This document shows, in pieces, positions 49,756 to 50,125 of a stretch of DNA of 50,125 nucleotides (the stretch's first letter is position 1; each line of letters starts with the position of its first letter). A program made the position numbers and the translations under genes. The stretch lies in the NCBI GenBank assembly GCA_020402945.1, contig JADBYQ010000045.1:1-50125 (forward strand), written 5' to 3'. Source of the stretch: Cytophagales bacterium. GTDB lineage: Bacteria; Bacteroidota; Bacteroidia; Cytophagales; Cyclobacteriaceae. The notes below the pieces were generated by a model. The model ran no database searches and was not told where the DNA came from. It saw nothing but the letters and a program-made list of their open reading frames with translations.

Positions 49756-50019
49756 ATGAAAAAATTATTACTTCTTTCTTTATCCGTCCTTTGTGCCGCA
49801 TGCGTAAGGGAAATCGCGCACGATGGGAAACCTGATTCCACAGACATTTCCCTTGCGAATTTTAACTTTGCCACCACCCAGTCGGTAACATTTCAAATCA
49901 ACACCCTCGATAATCACGATGTACCACTTCGTAACGTGCCCATTGAAATAGGGTTTACGTTAGACGGACTATATATTACATTAATCCCAAATTACGCAAT
50001 AGGATTTTCTAATGCGTAG
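49756..50019 (+). pseudogene. N-terminal fragment of a LruC-domain lipoprotein, interrupted by an IS
   Basis: About 75 codons from the ATG at 49756 (MKKLLLLSLSVLCAACVREIA) with a lipoprotein signal and Cys lipid site, followed by DISLANFNFATTQSVTFQINTLDNHDVPLRNVPIEI, which resembles the start of LruC (DUF4842) surface lipoproteins of Bacteroidota. The frame runs into what looks like IS DNA at about 49980 (ITLIPNYAIGFSNA are IS-derived codons) and ends at 50019. An earlier start of the frame at 49699 precedes the signal peptide and is unlikely. Confidence 0.6.
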
Positions 50020-50125
50020 CAATAGCTATTTTAGTGTTATGGAGTTTGAAATTGGCTATACAGACAAGGAAATCACCCCTTGGGGAGGGATGGTTTTCAT
50101 GCGTCAGATGTTGGAAAAGATGGGG
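49980..50125 (+). mobile_element. Left end of an IS1380-type insertion sequence (truncated by the window)
   Basis: The transposase start is at 50039 (MEFEIGYTDKEITPWGGMVF), with an in-frame Met further upstream at 50012. This N-terminus resembles IS1380-family transposases of Bacteroidota. The terminal region holds a 6-bp inverted pair, TACGCA (49993) and TGCGTA (50013). The exact left border, target duplication and right end are not visible in the window; the boundary near 49980 is inferred from where the lipoprotein frame stops looking like LruC. Confidence 0.65.

Noticed and set aside
1-50125. CRISPR arrays, integrons or replication origin
   Set aside because: No regularly spaced repeats, cas genes, integrase or dnaA-box cluster were seen on reading both strands.

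Overview
The window looks like a chromosomal segment of a member of the Bacteroidota, most likely order Cytophagales. The evidence is the gene set (long NusB, DUF1573 lipoprotein, bacterial GGGPS homologue, GldG-type ABC operon, LytTR regulator, IS1380-type transposase) and repeated matches to the Bacteroidota -7 promoter box TAnnTTTG. Composition is moderately AT-rich. No rRNA, tRNA, CRISPR array, prophage or replication origin was seen. Nearly all of it is protein-coding on both strands.

Layout. 1-2420 (minus): a small secreted hypothetical and an MsbA-type ABC exporter. 2643-6880 (plus): nusB, a YtxH-like gene, a DUF1573 lipoprotein, yajC, a YbbR protein and coaE, with two intrinsic terminators. 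6978-12636 (plus): a complete RND efflux operon (adaptor, pump, TolC). 12638-13405 (minus): scpA. 13560-17138 (plus): dxs, an alpha/beta hydrolase, and a membrane protein with a CxxC-CxxC tail. 17236-20359 (minus): a small conserved-looking ORF, a gene remnant, then a tight kdsC-like / transaldolase-CBS / kdsA operon for Kdo synthesis. 20487-25589 (minus): a membrane-anchored hypothetical, GGGPS, two small membrane proteins, a biotin carrier, a cation/proton antiporter and a universal stress protein. 25945-34709 (plus): glyS, a scramblase-like protein, a VapBC-like pair overlapping dgt, a sterol desaturase, an MMPL transporter and a CPBP protease. 34867-36024: an inserted DUF4143 ATPase. 36091-40210 (minus): an ABC ATPase / permease / GldG / DUF4340 operon. 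40315-42155 (minus): a MazF-like pair and serS. 42393-43979 (plus): rho. 44017-45145 (minus): a glycosyltransferase with a frame-split N-terminus. 45378-49638 (plus): hybrid kinase, REC protein and LytTR regulator. 49756-end: a LruC-type lipoprotein gene cut by an insertion sequence.

The strongest novelty candidate is 18488-19495. A transaldolase/FSA-type aldolase domain is fused to a CBS pair that resembles the C-terminus of KdsD (arabinose-5-phosphate isomerase). It sits between kdsA and a kdsC-like phosphatase, where kdsD would be expected, and suggests an isomerase-independent route to arabinose 5-phosphate. The second is at 34.6-36.2 kb: a DUF4143 ATPase gene with a 37-bp palindrome at its promoter, flanked by 99-bp direct repeats (82% identical) of a convergent gene overlap in which both antisense reading frames are preserved in both copies.
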